A DNA stretch of 64,000 nucleotides from Chlorocebus sabaeus. Its lineage: Eukaryota > Chordata > Mammalia > Primates > Cercopithecidae. Numbering within the stretch: the first letter of the stretch is position 1; every line of letters starts with the position of its first letter. Where the stretch lies: the NCBI RefSeq assembly GCF_047675955.1, contig NW_027327444.1, positions 62,001 through 126,000 of the forward strand, in the 5' to 3' direction. The notes beneath the pieces were generated by a model that made no database searches, had not been told where the DNA came from, and saw nothing but the letters and a program-made list of their open reading frames with translations. The translations under genes and the position numbers were made by a program. Below, one piece after another: positions 37,701 to 51,400 of the stretch.

Positions 37701-38559
37701 AAGCTTTCTTAGAAACTGCCCTGTGTTCTGTTAATTCATCTCACGGAGCTGCATCTTTCCCTTCAAGAAGCCTTTCGCTAAGGCTGTTCATGTGGAATTG
37801 GCAAAGTGATATTTGGAAGCCCATTGAGGGCTATGGTGAAAAAGGAAATATCTTCCGTTCAAAACTGGAAAGAAGCTTTCTGAGAAACTGTTCTGTGTTC
37901 TGTTAGTTCATATCACAGAGTTACATCTTTCCCTTCAAGAAGCCTTTCGCTAAGGCTTTTCTTGTGGAACTGGCAAAGGGATATTTGGAAGCCCATAGAG
38001 GGCTATGGTGAAAAAGGAAATATCTTCCATTCAAAACTGGAAAGAAGCTTTCTGAGAAACTGCTATGTGTTCTGTTAATTCATCTCACAGAGTTTTATCT
38101 TTCCCTTCAAGAAGCCTTTCGCTAAGGCTGTTCTTGTGGAATTGGCAAAGGGATATTTGGAAGCCCATAGAGGGCTATGGTGAAAAAGGAAATATCTTCC
38201 GTTCAAAACTGGAAAGAAGCTTTCTGAGAAACTGCCCTGTGTTCTGTTAATTCATCTCACGGAGCTGCATCTTTCCCTTCAAGAAGCCTTTCGCTAAGGC
38301 TGTTCATGTGGAATTGGCAAAGTGATATTTGGAAGCCCATTGAGGCCTATGGTGAAAAAGGAAATATCTTCCGTTCAAAACTGGAAAGAAGCTTTCTGAG
38401 AAACTATTCTGTGTTCTGTTAGTTCATATCACAGAGTTACATCTTTCCCTTCAAGAAGCCTTTCGCTAAGGCTGTTCTTTTGGAATTGGCAAAGGGATAT
38501 TTGGAAGCCCATAGAGGGCTATGGTGAAAAAGGAAATATCTTCCGTTCAAACTGGAAAG
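37529..38559 (+). repeat. Three-monomer tandem duplication (516 bp period)
   Basis: The segment h-15'-16' at 37529-38044 is repeated at 38045-38559. The rare combination ACTGCCCTGTG, CACGGAGCTGC, GTTCATGTGG and CCCATTGAGG recurs at 516 bp (ACTGCC at 37715 and 38231). The second h has private changes (CTATGTG, GAGTTTTATC). Confidence 0.88.
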
Positions 38560-38731
38560 AAGCTTTCTGAGAAACTCCTCTGTGTTCTGTTAATTCATCT
38601 CACAGAGATACATCTTTCCCTTCAAGAAGCCTTTCGCTAAGGCTGTTCTTGTGGAATTGGCAAAGTGATATTTGGAAGCCCATAGAGGGCTATGGTGAAA
38701 AAGGAAATATCTTCCGTTCAAAACCGGAAAA
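38560..38731 (+). repeat. Single type-j monomer before the 39-mer block
   Basis: This is a monomer of type j (AACTCCTCTG, CACAGAGATAC, ending AAAGTGATATTTGG). In the 15-mer, j is followed by k, and here it is followed by a doubled k, so the j-k adjacency is preserved. Confidence 0.8.
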
Positions 38732-39075
38732 AAGCTTTCTGAGAAACTGCTCTGTGTTTTCTGAATTCATCTCACAGAGTTACATCTTTACCTTCAAGAA
38801 GACTTTCGCTAAGGCTGTTCTTGAGTAATTGGCAAAGGGATATTTGGAAGCCCATAGAGGGCTATGGTGAAAAAGGAAATATCTTCCGTTCAAAACCGGA
38901 AAAAAGCTTTCTGAGAAACTGCTCTGTGTTCTCTGAATTCATCTCACAGAGTTACATCTTTACCTTCAAGAAGACTTTCGCTAAGGCTGTTCTTGAGTAA
39001 TTGGCAAAGGGATATTTGGAAGGCCATAGAGGGCTATGGTGAAAAAGGAAATATCTTCCGTTCAAAACTGGAAAG
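38732..39075 (+). repeat. Duplicated k monomer
   Basis: Two successive monomers both have CCGGAAAAAAGC, TTACCTTCAAGAAGAC and CTTGAGTAATTGG; CCGG recurs at 38724 and 38896, exactly one monomer apart. The first has GTGTTTTCTGAATTC. The pair is found again at 45436 with the same order of variants, so the duplication predates the 39-mer amplification. Confidence 0.9.
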
Positions 39076-42000
39076 AAGCTTTCTGAGAAAGTGCTCTGTG
39101 TTCTGTTAATTCATCTCACGGAGTTACATCTTTCCCTTCAAGAAGCCTTTCGCTAAGTCTGTTCTTGTGGAATTGGCAAAGGGATATTTGGAAGCCCATA
39201 GAGGGCTATGGTGAAAAAGGAAGTATCTTCCGTTCAAAACTGGAAAGAAGCATTCTGAGAAACTGCTGTGTGTTCTGTTAGTTCATCTCACAGAGTTACA
39301 TCTTTCCCTTCAAGAAGCCTTTCGCTAAGGCTGTTCTTGTGGAATTGGCCAAGTGATATTTGGAAGCCCATAGAGGGCTATGGTGAAAAAGGAAATATCT
39401 TCCGTTCAAAACTGGAAAGAAGCTTTCTGAGAAACTGCTCTGTGTTCTATGAATTCATCTCACAGAGTTACATCTTTCCCTTCCAGAAGCCTTTCGCTAA
39501 GGCTGTTCTTGTGGAATTGGCAAAGGGATATTTGGAAGCCCATAGAGGGCTATGGTGAAAAAGGAAATATCTTCCGTTCAAAACCGGAAAGAAGCTTTCT
39601 GAGAAACTGCTCTGTGTTCTCTGGATTCATCTCACAGAGTTACATCTTTACCTTCAAGAAGACTTTCGCTAAGGCTGTTCTTGAGGAATTGGCAAAGGGA
39701 TATTTGGAAACCCACAGAGGGCTATGGTGAAAAAGGAAATATCTTCCGTTCAAAACTGGAAAGAAGCTTTCTGAGAAACTGCTCTGTGTTCTGTCAGTTC
39801 ATCTCACAGAGTTACATCTTGCCCTTCAAATGCCTTTCGCCAACGCTGTTCTTGTGGAATTGGCAAAGGGATATTTTGAAGCCCATAGAGGGCCATGGTT
39901 AAAAAAGGAAATATCTTCCGTTCAAAATTGGAAAGAAGCTTTCTGAGAAACTGCTCTGTGTTCTGTTAATTCATCTCACAGAGTTACATCTTTCCCTTCA
40001 AGAAGCCTTTCGCTAAGGCTGTTCTTGTGGAATTGGCAAAGGGATATTTGGAAGCCCATAGAGGGCTATGGTGAAAAAGGAAATATCTTCCATTCAAAAC
40101 TGGAAAGAAGCTTTCTGAGAAACTGCTCTGTGTTCTGTTAATTCATCTCACGGAGTTGCATCTTTCCCTTCAAGAAGCCTTTCGCTAAGGCTGTTCATGT
40201 GGAACTGGCAAAGGGATATTTGGAAGCCCATAGAGGGCTATGGTGAAAAAGAAATATCTTCCGTTCAAAACTGGAAAGAAGCTTTCTGAGAAACTGTTCT
40301 GTGTTCTGTTAGTTCATATCACAGAGTTACATCTTTCCCTTCAAGAAGCCTTTCGCTAAGGCTGTTCTTGTAGAACTGGCAAAGGGATATTTGGAAGCCC
40401 TTAGAGGGCTATGGTGAAAAAGGAAATATCTTCCGTTCAAAACTGGAAAGAAGCTTTCTGAGAAACTGCTCTGTGTTCTCTGAATTCTTCTCACAGAGTT
40501 ACATCTTTCCCTTCAAGAAGCCTTTCGCTAAGGCTGATCTTTTGGAACTGGCAAAGGGATATTTGGAAACCCATAGAGGGCTATAGTGAAAAAGGAAATA
40601 TCTTCCGTTCAAAACTGGAAAGAAGCTTTCTGAGAAACTGCTCTGTGTTCTCTGAATACATCTCACAGAGTTACATCTTTCCCTTCAAGAAGCCTTTCGC
40701 TAAGGCTGTTCTTGTGGAATTGGCAAAGGGATATTTGGAAGCCCATAGAGGGCTATGGTGAAAAAGGAAATATCTTCCGTTCAAAACTGGAAAGAAGCTT
40801 TCTTAGAAACGGCTCTGTGTTCTCTGAATTCATCTCACAGAGTTACATCTTTGCCTTCAAGAAGCCTTTCGCTAATGCTGTTCTTCTGGAATTGGCAAAG
40901 GGATATTTGGAAGCCCATAGAGGGCTATGGTGAAAAAGGAAATATCTTCCGTTCAAAACTGGAAAATAGCTTTCTGAGAAACTGCTCAGTGTTCTCTGAA
41001 TTCATCTCACAGAGTTACATCTTTCCCTTCAAGAAGCCTTTCGCTAAGGCTTTTCTTGTGGAACTGGCAAAGGGATATTTGGAAGCCCATAGAGGGCTAT
41101 GGTGAAAAAGGAAATATCTTCCGTTCAAAACTGGAAAGACGCTTTCTGAGAAACTGCTCTGTGTTCTATGAATTCATCTCACAGAGTTACATCTTTCCCT
41201 TCAAGAAGCCTTTCGCTAAGTCTGTTCTTGTGGAATTGGCAAAGGGATATTTGGAAGCCCATAGAGGGCTATGGTGAAAAAGAAAATATCTTCCGTTCAA
41301 AACTGGAAAGAAGCTTTCTGAGAAACTGCTCTGTGTTCTGTTAATTCATCTCACAGAGTTACATCTTTCCCTTCAAGAAACCTTTCGCTAAGGCTGTTCT
41401 TGTGGAATTGGCAAAGGGATATTTGGAAGCCCATCGAGGGCTATGGTGAAAAAGGAAATATCTTCCGTTCAAAACTGGAAAGAAGCTTTCTGAGAAACTG
41501 CTCTGTTTACTCTCAATTCATCTCACAGAGTTACATCTTTCCCTTCAAGAAGCCTTTCGATAAGGCTGTTCTAGTGGAATTGGCAAAGTGATATTTGGAA
41601 GCCCATAGAGGGCTATGGTGAAAAAGGAAATATCTTCCGTTCAAAACTGGAAAGAAGCTTTCTGAGAAACTGCTCTGTGTTCTATGAATTCATCTCACAG
41701 AGTTACATCTTTCCCTTCAAGAAGCCTTTCGCTAAGGCTGTTCTTGTGGAATTGGCAAAGGGATATTTGGAAGCCCATACAGGGCTATGCTGAAAAAGGA
41801 AATAACTTCCGTTCAAAATTGGAAAGAAGCTTTCTGAGAAACTACTCTGTGTTCTGTTAGTTCATCTCACAGAGTTACATCTTGCACTTCAAGAAGCCTC
41901 TCGCCAAGGCTGTTCTTGTGGAATTGGCAAAGGGATATTTGGAAGCCCATAGAGGGCTATGGTGAAAAAGGAAATATCTTCCGTTCAAAACTGGAAAGAA

Positions 42001-44041
42001 GCTTTCTGAGAAACTGCTCTGTGTTCTGTTAGTTCATCTCACAGAGTTACATCTTTCCCTTCAAGAAGCCTTTCGCTAAGGCTGTTCTTGTGGAATTGGC
42101 AAAGGGATATTTGGAAGCCCATAGAGGGCTATGGTGAAAAAGAAAATATCTTCCGTTCAAAACTGGAAAGAAGCTTTCTGAGAAACTGCTCTGTGTTCTC
42201 TGAATTCATCTCACAGAGTTACATCATTCCCTTCAAGAAGCCTTTCGCTAAGGCTGGTCTTGTTGAACTGGCAAAGGGATATTTCGAAGCTCATAGAGGG
42301 CTATGGTGAAAAAGGAAATATCTTCCGTTCAAAACTGGAAAGAAGCCTTCTGAGAAACTGCTCTGTGTTCTCTGAATTCATCTCACAGAGTTACATCTTT
42401 CCCTTCAAGAAGCCTTTCGCTAAGGCTTTTCTTGTGGAACTGGCAAAGGGATATTTGGAAGCCCATAGAGGGCTATGGTGAAAAAGGAAATATCTTCCGT
42501 TCAAAACTGGAAAGACGCTTTCTGAGAAACTGCTCTGTGTACTCTGAATTCATCTCACAGAGTTACCTCTTACCCTTCAAGAAGCCTTTCGCTAAGGCTG
42601 TTCTTGTGGAATTGGCAAAGTGATATTTGGAAGCCCATAGAGGGCTATGGTGAAAAAGGAAATATCTTCCGTTCAAAACTGGAAAGTAGCTTTCTGAGAA
42701 ACTGCTCTGTGTTCTGTTAGTTCATCTCACAGAGTTACATCTTGCCCTTCAAGAAGCCTTTCGCCAAGGCTGTTCTTGTGGAATTGGCAAAGGGATATTT
42801 GGAAGCCCATAGAGGGCTATGGTGAAAAAGGAAATATTTTCCGTTCAAAACTGGAAAGAAGCTTTCTGAGAAACTGCTCTGTGTTCTGTTAATTCATCTC
42901 ACAGAGTTACATCTTTCCCTTCAAGAAGCCTTTCGCTAAGGCTGTTCTTGTGGAACTGGCAAAGGGATATTTGGAAGCCCATATAGGGTTATGGTGAAAA
43001 AGGAAATATCTTCCGTTCAAAACTGGAAAAAGCTTTCTGAGAAACTGCTCTGTGTTCTCTGAATTCATCTCACAGAGTTACATCTTTCCCTTCAAGAAGC
43101 CTTTCGCTAAGGCTGTTTTTGTGGAATTGGCAAAGGGATATTTGGAAGCCCATAGAGGGCTATGCTGAAAAAGGAAATATCTTCCGTTCAAAACTGGAAA
43201 GAAGCTTTCTGAGAAACTGCTCTGTGTTCTGTTAGTTCATCTCACAGAGTTACATCTTGCCCTTCAAAAGCCTTTCGCCAACGCTGTTCTTGTGGAATTG
43301 GCAAAGGGATAATTTGAAGCCCATAGAGGGCTATGGTTAAAAAAGGAAATATCTTCCGTTCAAAACTGGAAAGAAGCTTTCTGAGAAACTGCTCTGTGTT
43401 CTGTTAGTTCATCTCACAGAGTTACATATTTCCCTTCAAGAAGCCTTTCGCTAAGGCTGTTCTTATGGAACTGGCAAAGGGATATTGAGAAGCCCATAGA
43501 GGGCTATGGTGAAAAAGGAAATATCTTCCGTTCAAAACTGGAAAGAAGCTTTCTGAGAAACTGCTCTGTGTTCTGTTAATTCATCTCACAGAGTTACATC
43601 TTTCCCTTCAAGAAGCCTTTCGCTAAGGCTGTTCTTGTGGAATTGGCAAAGGGATATTTGGAAGCCCATCGAGGGCTATGGTGAAAAAGGAAATATCTTC
43701 CGTTCAAAACTGGAAAGAAGCTTTCTGAGAAACTGCTCTGTGTTCTGTTAATTCATCTCACGGAGCTGCATCTTTCCCTTCAAGAAGCCTTTCGCTAAGG
43801 CTGTTCATGTGGAATTGGCAAAGTGATATTTGGAAACCCATAGAGGGCTATGGTGAAAAAGAAATATCTTCCGTTCAAAACTGGAAAGAATCTTTCTGAG
43901 AAACTGTTCTGTGTTCTGTTAGTTCATATCACAGAGTTACATCTTTCCCTTCAAGAAGCCTTTCGCTAAGGCTGTTCTTGTGGAACTGGCAAAGGGATAT
44001 TTGGAAGCCCATAGAGGGCTATGGTGAAAAAGGAAATATCT

Positions 44042-44056
44042 TTCGTTCAAAACTGG
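44042..44056 (+). other. CENP-B-box-like sequence, super-repeat copy I
   Basis: This is the same TTCGTTCAAAACTGG variant as at 9332, just before monomer 17 of the super-repeat. It has equivalents in copies II and III, so it was inherited with the unit. Confidence 0.5.
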
Positions 44057-45435
44057 AAAGAAGCTTTCTGAGAAACTGCTCTGTGTTCTCTGAATTCTTC
44101 TCACAGAGTTACATCTTTCCCTTCAAGAAGCATTTCGCTAAGGCTGTTCTTGTGGAACTGGCAAAGGGACATTTGGAAACCCATAGAGGGCTCTGGTGAA
44201 AAAGGAAATATCTTCCGTTCAAAACTGGAAAGAAGCTTTCTGAGAAACTGCTCTGTGTTCTCTGAATTCATCTCACAGAGTTACATCTTTGCCTTCAAGA
44301 AGCCTTTCGCTAATGCTGTTCTTATGGAATTGGCAAAGGGATATTTGGCAGCCCATAGAGGGCTATGGTGAAAAAGGAAATATCTTCCGTTCAAAACTGT
44401 AAAATAGCTTTCTGAGAAACTGCTCAGTGTTCTCTGAATTCATCTCACAGAGTTACATCTTTCCCTTCAAGAAGCCTTTCGCTAAGTCTGTTCTTGTGGA
44501 ATTGGCAAAGGGATATTTGGAAGCCCATAGAGGGCTATGGTTAAAAAGTAAATATCTTCCGTTGAAAACTGGAAAGAAGCTTTCTGAGAAACTCCTCTGT
44601 GTTTTGTTAGTTCATCTCACAGAGTTACGTCTTTGCTTTCAAGAAGCCTTTCGCTAAGGCTTTTCTTGTGGAACTGTCAAAGGGATATTTGGAAGCCCAT
44701 AGAGGGCAATGGAGAAAAAGGAAATATCTTCCGTCCAAAACTGGAAAGAAGCTTTCTGAGAATCTGCTCAGTGTTCTCTGAATTCATCTCACAGAGTTAC
44801 ATCTTTCCCTTCAAGAAGCCTTTCGCTAAGGCTGTTCTTGTGGAATTGGCAAAGGGATATTTGGAAGCCCATAGAGGGTTATGTTGAAAAAGGAAATATC
44901 TTCCGTTCAAACTGGAAAGAAGCTTTCTGAGAAACTCCTCTGTGTTCTGTTAATTCATCTCACAGAGATACATCTTTCCCTTCAAGAAGCCTTTCGCTAA
45001 GGCTGTTCTTGTGGAATTGGCAAAGTGATATTTGGAAGCCCATAGAGGGCTATGGTGAAAAAGGAAATATCTTCCGTTCAAAACCGGAAAGAAGCTTTCT
45101 GAGAAACTGCTCTGTGTTCTCTGAATTCATCTCACAGAGTTACATCTTTACTTTGAAGAAGACTTTCGCTAAGGCTGTTCTTGAGTAATTGGCAAAGGGA
45201 TATTTGGAAGCCCATAGAGGGCTATGTTGAAAAAGGAAATATCTTCCGTTCAAAACTGGAAAGAAGCTTTCTGAGAAACTGTTCTGTGTTCTGTTAATTC
45301 ATCTCACAGAGTTACATCTTTCCCTTCAAGAAGCCTTTCGCTAAGGCTGTTCTTGTGGAACTGGCAAAGGGATATTTGGAAGCCCATATAGGGCTATGGT
45401 GAAAAAGGAAATATCTTCCGTTCAAAACCGGAAAA

Positions 45436-48400
45436 AAGCTTTCTGAGAAACTGCTCTGTGTTTTCTGAATTCATCTCACAGAGTTACATCTTTACCTTCA
45501 AGAAGACTTTCGCTAAGGCTGTTCTTGAGTAATTGGCAAAGGGATATTTGGAAGCCCATAGAGGGCTATGGTGAAAAAGGAAATATCTTCCGTTCAAAAG
45601 CGGAAAAAAGCTTACTGAGAAACTGCTCTGTGTTCTCTGAATTCATCTCACAGAGTTACATCTTTACCTTCAAGAAGACTTTCGCTAAGGCTGTTCTTGA
45701 GTAATTGGCAAAGGGATATTTGGAAGGCCATAGAGGGCTATGGTGAAAAAGGAAATATCTTCCGTTCAAAACTGGAAAGAAGCTTTCTGAGAAACTGCTC
45801 TGTGTTCTGTTAATTCATCTCACGGAGTTACATCTTTCCCTTCAAGAAGCCTTTCGCTAAGGCTGTTCTTGTGGAATTGGCAAAGGGATATTTGGAAGCC
45901 CATAGAGGGCTATGGTGAAAAAGGAAGTATCTTCCGTTCAAAACTGGAAAGAAGCATTCTGAGAAACTGCTGTGTGTTCTGTTAGTTCATCTCACAGAGT
46001 TACATCTTTCCCTTCAAGAAGCCTTTCGCTAAGGCTGTTCTTGTGGAATTGGCAAAGTGATATTTGGAAGCCCATAGAGGGCTATGGTGAAAAAGGAAAT
46101 ATCTTCCGTTCAAACTGGAAAGAAGCTTTCTGAGAAACTGCTCTGTGTTCTCTGGATTCATCTCACAGAGTTACATCTTTACCTTCAAGAAGACTTTCGC
46201 TAAGGCTGTTCTTGAGGAATTGGCAAAGTGATATTTGGAAACCCCCAGAGGGCTATGGTGAAAAAGGAAATATCTTCCGTTCAAAACTGGAAAGAAGCTT
46301 TCTGAGAAACTGCTCTGTGTTCTGTCAGTTCATCTCACAGAGTTACATCTTGCCCTTCAAATGCCTTTCGCCAACGCTGTTCTTGTGGAATTGGCAAAGG
46401 GATATTTTGAAGCCCATAGAGGGCTATGGTTAAAAAAGGAAATATCTTCCGTTCAAAATTGGAAAGAAGCTTTCTGAGAAACTGCTCTGTGTTCTGTTAA
46501 TTCATCTCACAGAGTTACATCTTTCCCTTCAAGAAGCCTTTCGCTAAGGCTGTTCTTGTGGAATTGGCAAAGGGATATTTGGAAGCCCATCGAGGGCTAT
46601 GGTGAAAAAGGAAATATCTTCCGTTCAAAACTGGAAAGAAGCTTTCTGAGAAACTGCTCTGTATTCTGTTAATTCATCTCACGGAGTTGCATCTTTCCCT
46701 TCAAGAAGCCTTTCGCTAAGGCTGTTCATGTGGAATTGGCAAAGTGATATTTGGAAACCCATAGAGGGCTATGGTGAAAAAGAAATATCTTCCGTTCAAA
46801 ACTGGAAAGAAGCTTTCTGAGAAACTGTTCTGTGTTCTGTTAGTTCATATCACAGAGTTACATCTTTCCCTTCAAGAAGCCTTTCGCTAAGGCTGTTCTT
46901 GTGGAATTGGCAAAGGGATATTTGGAAGCCCATAGAGGGCTATGGTGAAAAAGGAAATATCTTCCGTTCAAAACTGGAAAGAAGCTTTCTTAGAAACGGC
47001 TCTGTGTTCTCTGAATTCATCTCACAGAGTTACATCTTTGCCTTCAAGAAGCCTTTCGCTAATGCTGTTCTTCTGGAATTGGCAAAGGGATATTTGGAAG
47101 CCCATAGAGGGCTATGGTGAAAAAGGAAATATCTTCCGTTCAAAACTGGAAAATAGCTTTCTGAGAAACTGCTCAGTGTTCTCTGAATTCATCTCACAGA
47201 GTTACATCTTTCCCTTCAAGAAGCCTTTCGCTAAGGCTGTTCTTGTGGAATTGGCAAAGGGATATTTGGAAGCCCATAGAGGGCTATGGGGAAAAAGGAA
47301 ATATCTTCCGTTCAAACCGGAAAGAAGCTTTCTGAGAAACTCCTCTGTGTTCTGTTAATTCATCTCACAGAGATACATCTTTCCCTTCAAGAAGTCTTTC
47401 GCTAAGGCTGGTTTTGTTGAACTGGCAAAGGGATATTTCGAAGCTCATAGAGGGTTATGGTGAAAAAGGAAATATCTTCCGTTCAAAACTGGAAAAAAGC
47501 CTTCTGAGAAACTGATCTGTGTTCTCTGAATTCATCTCACAGAGTTACATCTTTCCCTTCAAGAATCCTTTCGCTAAGGCTGTTCTTGTGGAACTGGCAA
47601 AGGGATAATTCGAAGCCCATCGAGGGCTATGGTGAAAAAGAAAATATCTTCCGTTCAAAACTGGAAAGAAGCTTTCTGAGAAACTGTTCTGTGTTCTGTT
47701 AGTTCATCTCACAGAATTACATCTTTCCCTTCAAGAATCCTTTCGCTAAGGCTGTTCTTGTGGAACTGGCAAAGGAATATTTGGATGCCCATTGAGGGCT
47801 ATGGTGACAAAGGAAATATCTTCTGTTAAAACCGGAAAGAAGCTTTCTGAGAAACTGCTCTGTGTTCTGTTAATTCATCTCACAGAGTTACATCTTTCCC
47901 TTCAAGAAGCCTTTTGCTAAGGCTTTTCTTGTGGAATTGGCAAAGTGATATTTGGAAGCCCATAGAGGGCTATGGTGAAAAAGGAAATATCTTCCGTTCA
48001 AAAGTGGAAAGAAGCTTTCTGAGAAACTGCTCTGTGTTCTATGAATTCATCTCACAGAGTTACATCTTTCCCTTCAAGAAGCCTTTCGCTAAGTCTGTTC
48101 TTGTGGAATTGGCAAAGGGATATTTGGAAGCCCTTAGAGGGCTATGGTGAAAAAGGAAATAACTTCCGTTCAAAACTGGAAAGAAGCTTTCTGAGAAACT
48201 GCTCTGTGTTCTCTGAATTCATCTCACAGAGTTACATCTTTCCCTTCAAGAAGCCTTTCGCTAAGGCTGTTCTTGTGGAACTGGCAAAGGGATATTTGGA
48301 AGCCCATAGAGGGCTATGGTGAAAAAGGAAATATCTTCCGTTCAAAACTGGAAAGAAGCTTTCTGAGAAACTGCTCTGTTTACTCTCAATTCATCTCACA

Positions 48401-51400
48401 GAGTTACATCTTTCCCTTCAAGAAGCCTTTCGATAAGGCTGTTCTAGTGGAATTGGCAAAGTGATATTTGGAAGCCCATAGAGGGCTATGGTGAAAAAGG
48501 AAATATCTTCCGTTCAAAACTGGAAAGAAGCTTTCTGAGAAACTGCTCTGTGTTCTATGAATTCATCTCACAGAGTTACATCTTTCCCTTCAAGAAGCCT
48601 TTCGCTAAGGCTGTTCTTGTGGAATTGGCAAAGGGATATTTGGAAGCCCATACAGGGCTATGCTGAAAAAGGAAATAACTTCCGTTCAAAATTGGAAAGA
48701 AGCTTTCTGAGAAACTACTCTGTGTTCTGTTAGTTCATCTCACAGAGTTACATCTTGCACTTCAAGAAGCCTCTCGCCAAGGCTGTTCTTGTGGAATTGG
48801 CAAAGGGATATTTGGAAGCCCATAGAGGGCTATGGTGAAAAAGGAAATATCTTCCGTTCAAAACTGGAAAGAAGCTTTCTGAGAAACTGCTCTGTGTTCT
48901 GTTAGTTCATCTCACAGAGTTACATCTTTCCCTTCAAGAAGCCTTTCGCTAAGGCTGTTCTTGTGGAATTGGCAAAGGGATATTTGGAAGCCCATAGAGG
49001 GCTATGGTGAAAAAGAAAATATCTTCCGTTCAAAACTGGAAAGAAGCTTTCTGAGAAACTGCTCTGTGTTCTCTGAATTCATCTCACAGAGTTACATCAT
49101 TCCCTTCAAGAAGCCTTTCGCTAAGGCTGGTCTTGTTGAACTGGCAAAGGGATATTTCGAAGCTCATAGAGGGCTATGGTGAAAAAGGAAATATCTTCCG
49201 TTCAAAACTGGAAAGAAGCCTTCTGAGAAACTGCTCTGTGTTCTCTGAATTCATCTCACAGAGTTACATCTTTCCCTTCAAGAAGCCTTTCGCTAAGGCT
49301 TTTCTTGTGGAACTGGCAAAGGGATATTTGGAAGCCCATAGAGGGCTATGGTGAAAAAGGAAATATCTTCCGTTCAAAACTGGAAAGACGCTTTCTGAGA
49401 AACTGCTCTGTGTACTCTGAATTCATCTCACAGAGTTACCTCTTACCCTTCAAGAAGACTTTCGCCAAGGCTGTTCTTGTGGAATTGGCAAAGGGATATT
49501 TGGAAGCCCATAGAGGGCTATGGTGAAAAAGGAAATATTTTCCGTTCAAAACTGGAAAGAAGCTTTCTGAGAAACTGCTCTGTGTTCTGTTAATTCATCT
49601 CACAGAGTTACATCTTTCCCTTCAAGAAGCCTTTCGCTAAGGCTGTTCTTGTGGAACTGGCAAAGGGATATTTGGAAGCCCATATAGGGTTATGGTGAAA
49701 AAGGAATTATCTTCCGTTCAAAACTGGAAAAAGCTTTCTGAGAAACTGCTCTGTGTTCTCTGAATTCATCTCACAGAGTTACATCTTTCCCTTCAAGAAG
49801 CCTTTCGCTAAGGCTGTTTTTGTGGAATTGGCAAAGGGATATTTGGAAGCCCATAGAGGGCTATGCTGAAAAAGGAAATATCTTCCGTTCAAAACTGGAA
49901 AGAAGCTTTCTGAGAAACTGCTCTGTGTTCTGTTAGTTCATCTCACAGAGTTACATCTTGCCCTTCAAAAGCCTTTCGCCAACGCTGTTCTTGTGGAATT
50001 GGCAAAGGGATAATTTGAAGCCCATAGAGGGCTATGGTTAAAAAAGGAAATATCTTCCGTTCAAAACTGGAAAGAAGCTTTCTGAGAAACTGCTCTGTGT
50101 TCTGTTAGTTCATCTCACAGAGTTACATATTTCCCTTCAAGAAGCCTTTCGCTAAGGCTGTTCTTATGGAACTGGCAAAGGGATATTGGGAAGCCCATAG
50201 AGGGCTATGGTGAAAAAGGAAATATCTTCCGTTCAAAACTGGAAAGAAGCCTTCTGAGAAACTGCTCTGTGTTCTGTTAATTCATCTCACAGAGTTACAT
50301 CTTTCCCTTCAAGAAGCCTTTCGCTAAGGCTGTTCTTGTGGAATTGGCAAAGGGATATTTGGAAGCCCATCGAGGGCTATGGTGAAAAAGGAAATATCTT
50401 CCGTTCAAAACTGGAAAGAAGCTTTCTGAGAAACTGCTCTGTGTTCTGTTAATTCATCTCACGGAGCTGCATCTTTCCCTTCAAGAAGCCTTTCGCTAAG
50501 GCTGTTCATGTGGAATTGGCAAAGTGATATTTGGAAACCCATAGAGGGCTATGGTGAAAAAGAAATATCTTCCGTTCAAAACTGGAAAGAATCTTTCTGA
50601 GAAACTGTTCTGTGTTCTGTTAGTTCATATCACAGAGTTACATCTTTCCCTTCAAGAAGCCTTTCGCTAAGGCTGTTCTTGTGGAACTGGCAAAGGGATA
50701 TTTGGAAGCCCATAGAGGGCTATGGTGAAAAAGGAAATATCTTTCGTTCAAAACTGGAAAGAAGCTTTCTGAGAAACTGCTCTGTGTTCTCTGAATTCTT
50801 CTCACAGAGTTACATCTTTCCCTTCAAGAAGCCTTTCGCTAAGGCTGTTCTTGTGGAACTGGCAAAGGGACATTTGGAAACCCATAGAGGGCTCTGGTGA
50901 AAAAGGAAATATCTTCCGTTCAAAACTGGAAAGAAGCTTTCTGAGAAACTGCTCTGTGTTCTCTGAATTCATCTCACAGAGTTACATCTTTGCCTTCAAG
51001 AAGCCTTTCGCTAATGCTGTTCTTATGGAATTGGCAAAGGGATATTTGGCAGCCCATAGAGGGCTATGGTGAAAAAGGAAATATCTTCCGTTCAAAACTG
51101 TAAAATAGCTTTCTGAGAAACTGCTCAGTGTTCTCTGAATTCATCTCACAGAGTTACATCTTTCCCTTCAAGAAGCCTTTCGCTAAGTCTGTTCTTGTGG
51201 AATTGGCAAAGGGATATTTGGAAGCCCATAGAGGGCTATGGTTAAAAAGTAAATATCTTCCGTTGAAAACTGGAAAGAAGCTTTCTGAGAAACTCCTCTG
51301 TGTTTTGTTAGTTCATCTCACAGAGTTACGTCTTTGCTTTCAAGAAGCCTTTCGCTAAGGCTTTTCTTGTGGAACTGTCAAAGGGATATTTGGAAGCCCA

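Larger units (their letters stand above)
35293..38559 (+). repeat. 19-monomer transition at the end of the r ladder
   Basis: The order is r n s1 s2 l m x c d j3 k' y g h 15' 16' h' 15' 16'. Here s is split over two monomers, s1 and s2 (s2 has GTTTACTCTCAATTC and CGATAAGG). After m the array changes to elements of the 15-mer and then to a duplicated three-monomer segment. No further r is seen until about 47.86 kb. Confidence 0.75.
38732..45435 (+). repeat. 39-monomer super-repeat, copy I (6704 bp)
   Basis: The order is k k X z n k2 13' h 15 16 17 18 a b n' h s2 n q Q 4 5 9 10 11 12 13 13b 14 15 16 17 a' b c d j k' l, where X has CACGGAGTTACATC, k2 has CTCTGGATTC with CTTGAGGAATTGG, 13' has CTGTCAGTTC and a' has TTTGGCAGCCC. 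The next doubled k begins 6704 bp later, 39 x 172 minus 4. Most of the unit is built from the 18-mer module at 67-3160 (4, 5, 9 to 17) followed by the start of the 15-mer (b c d). Confidence 0.85.
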
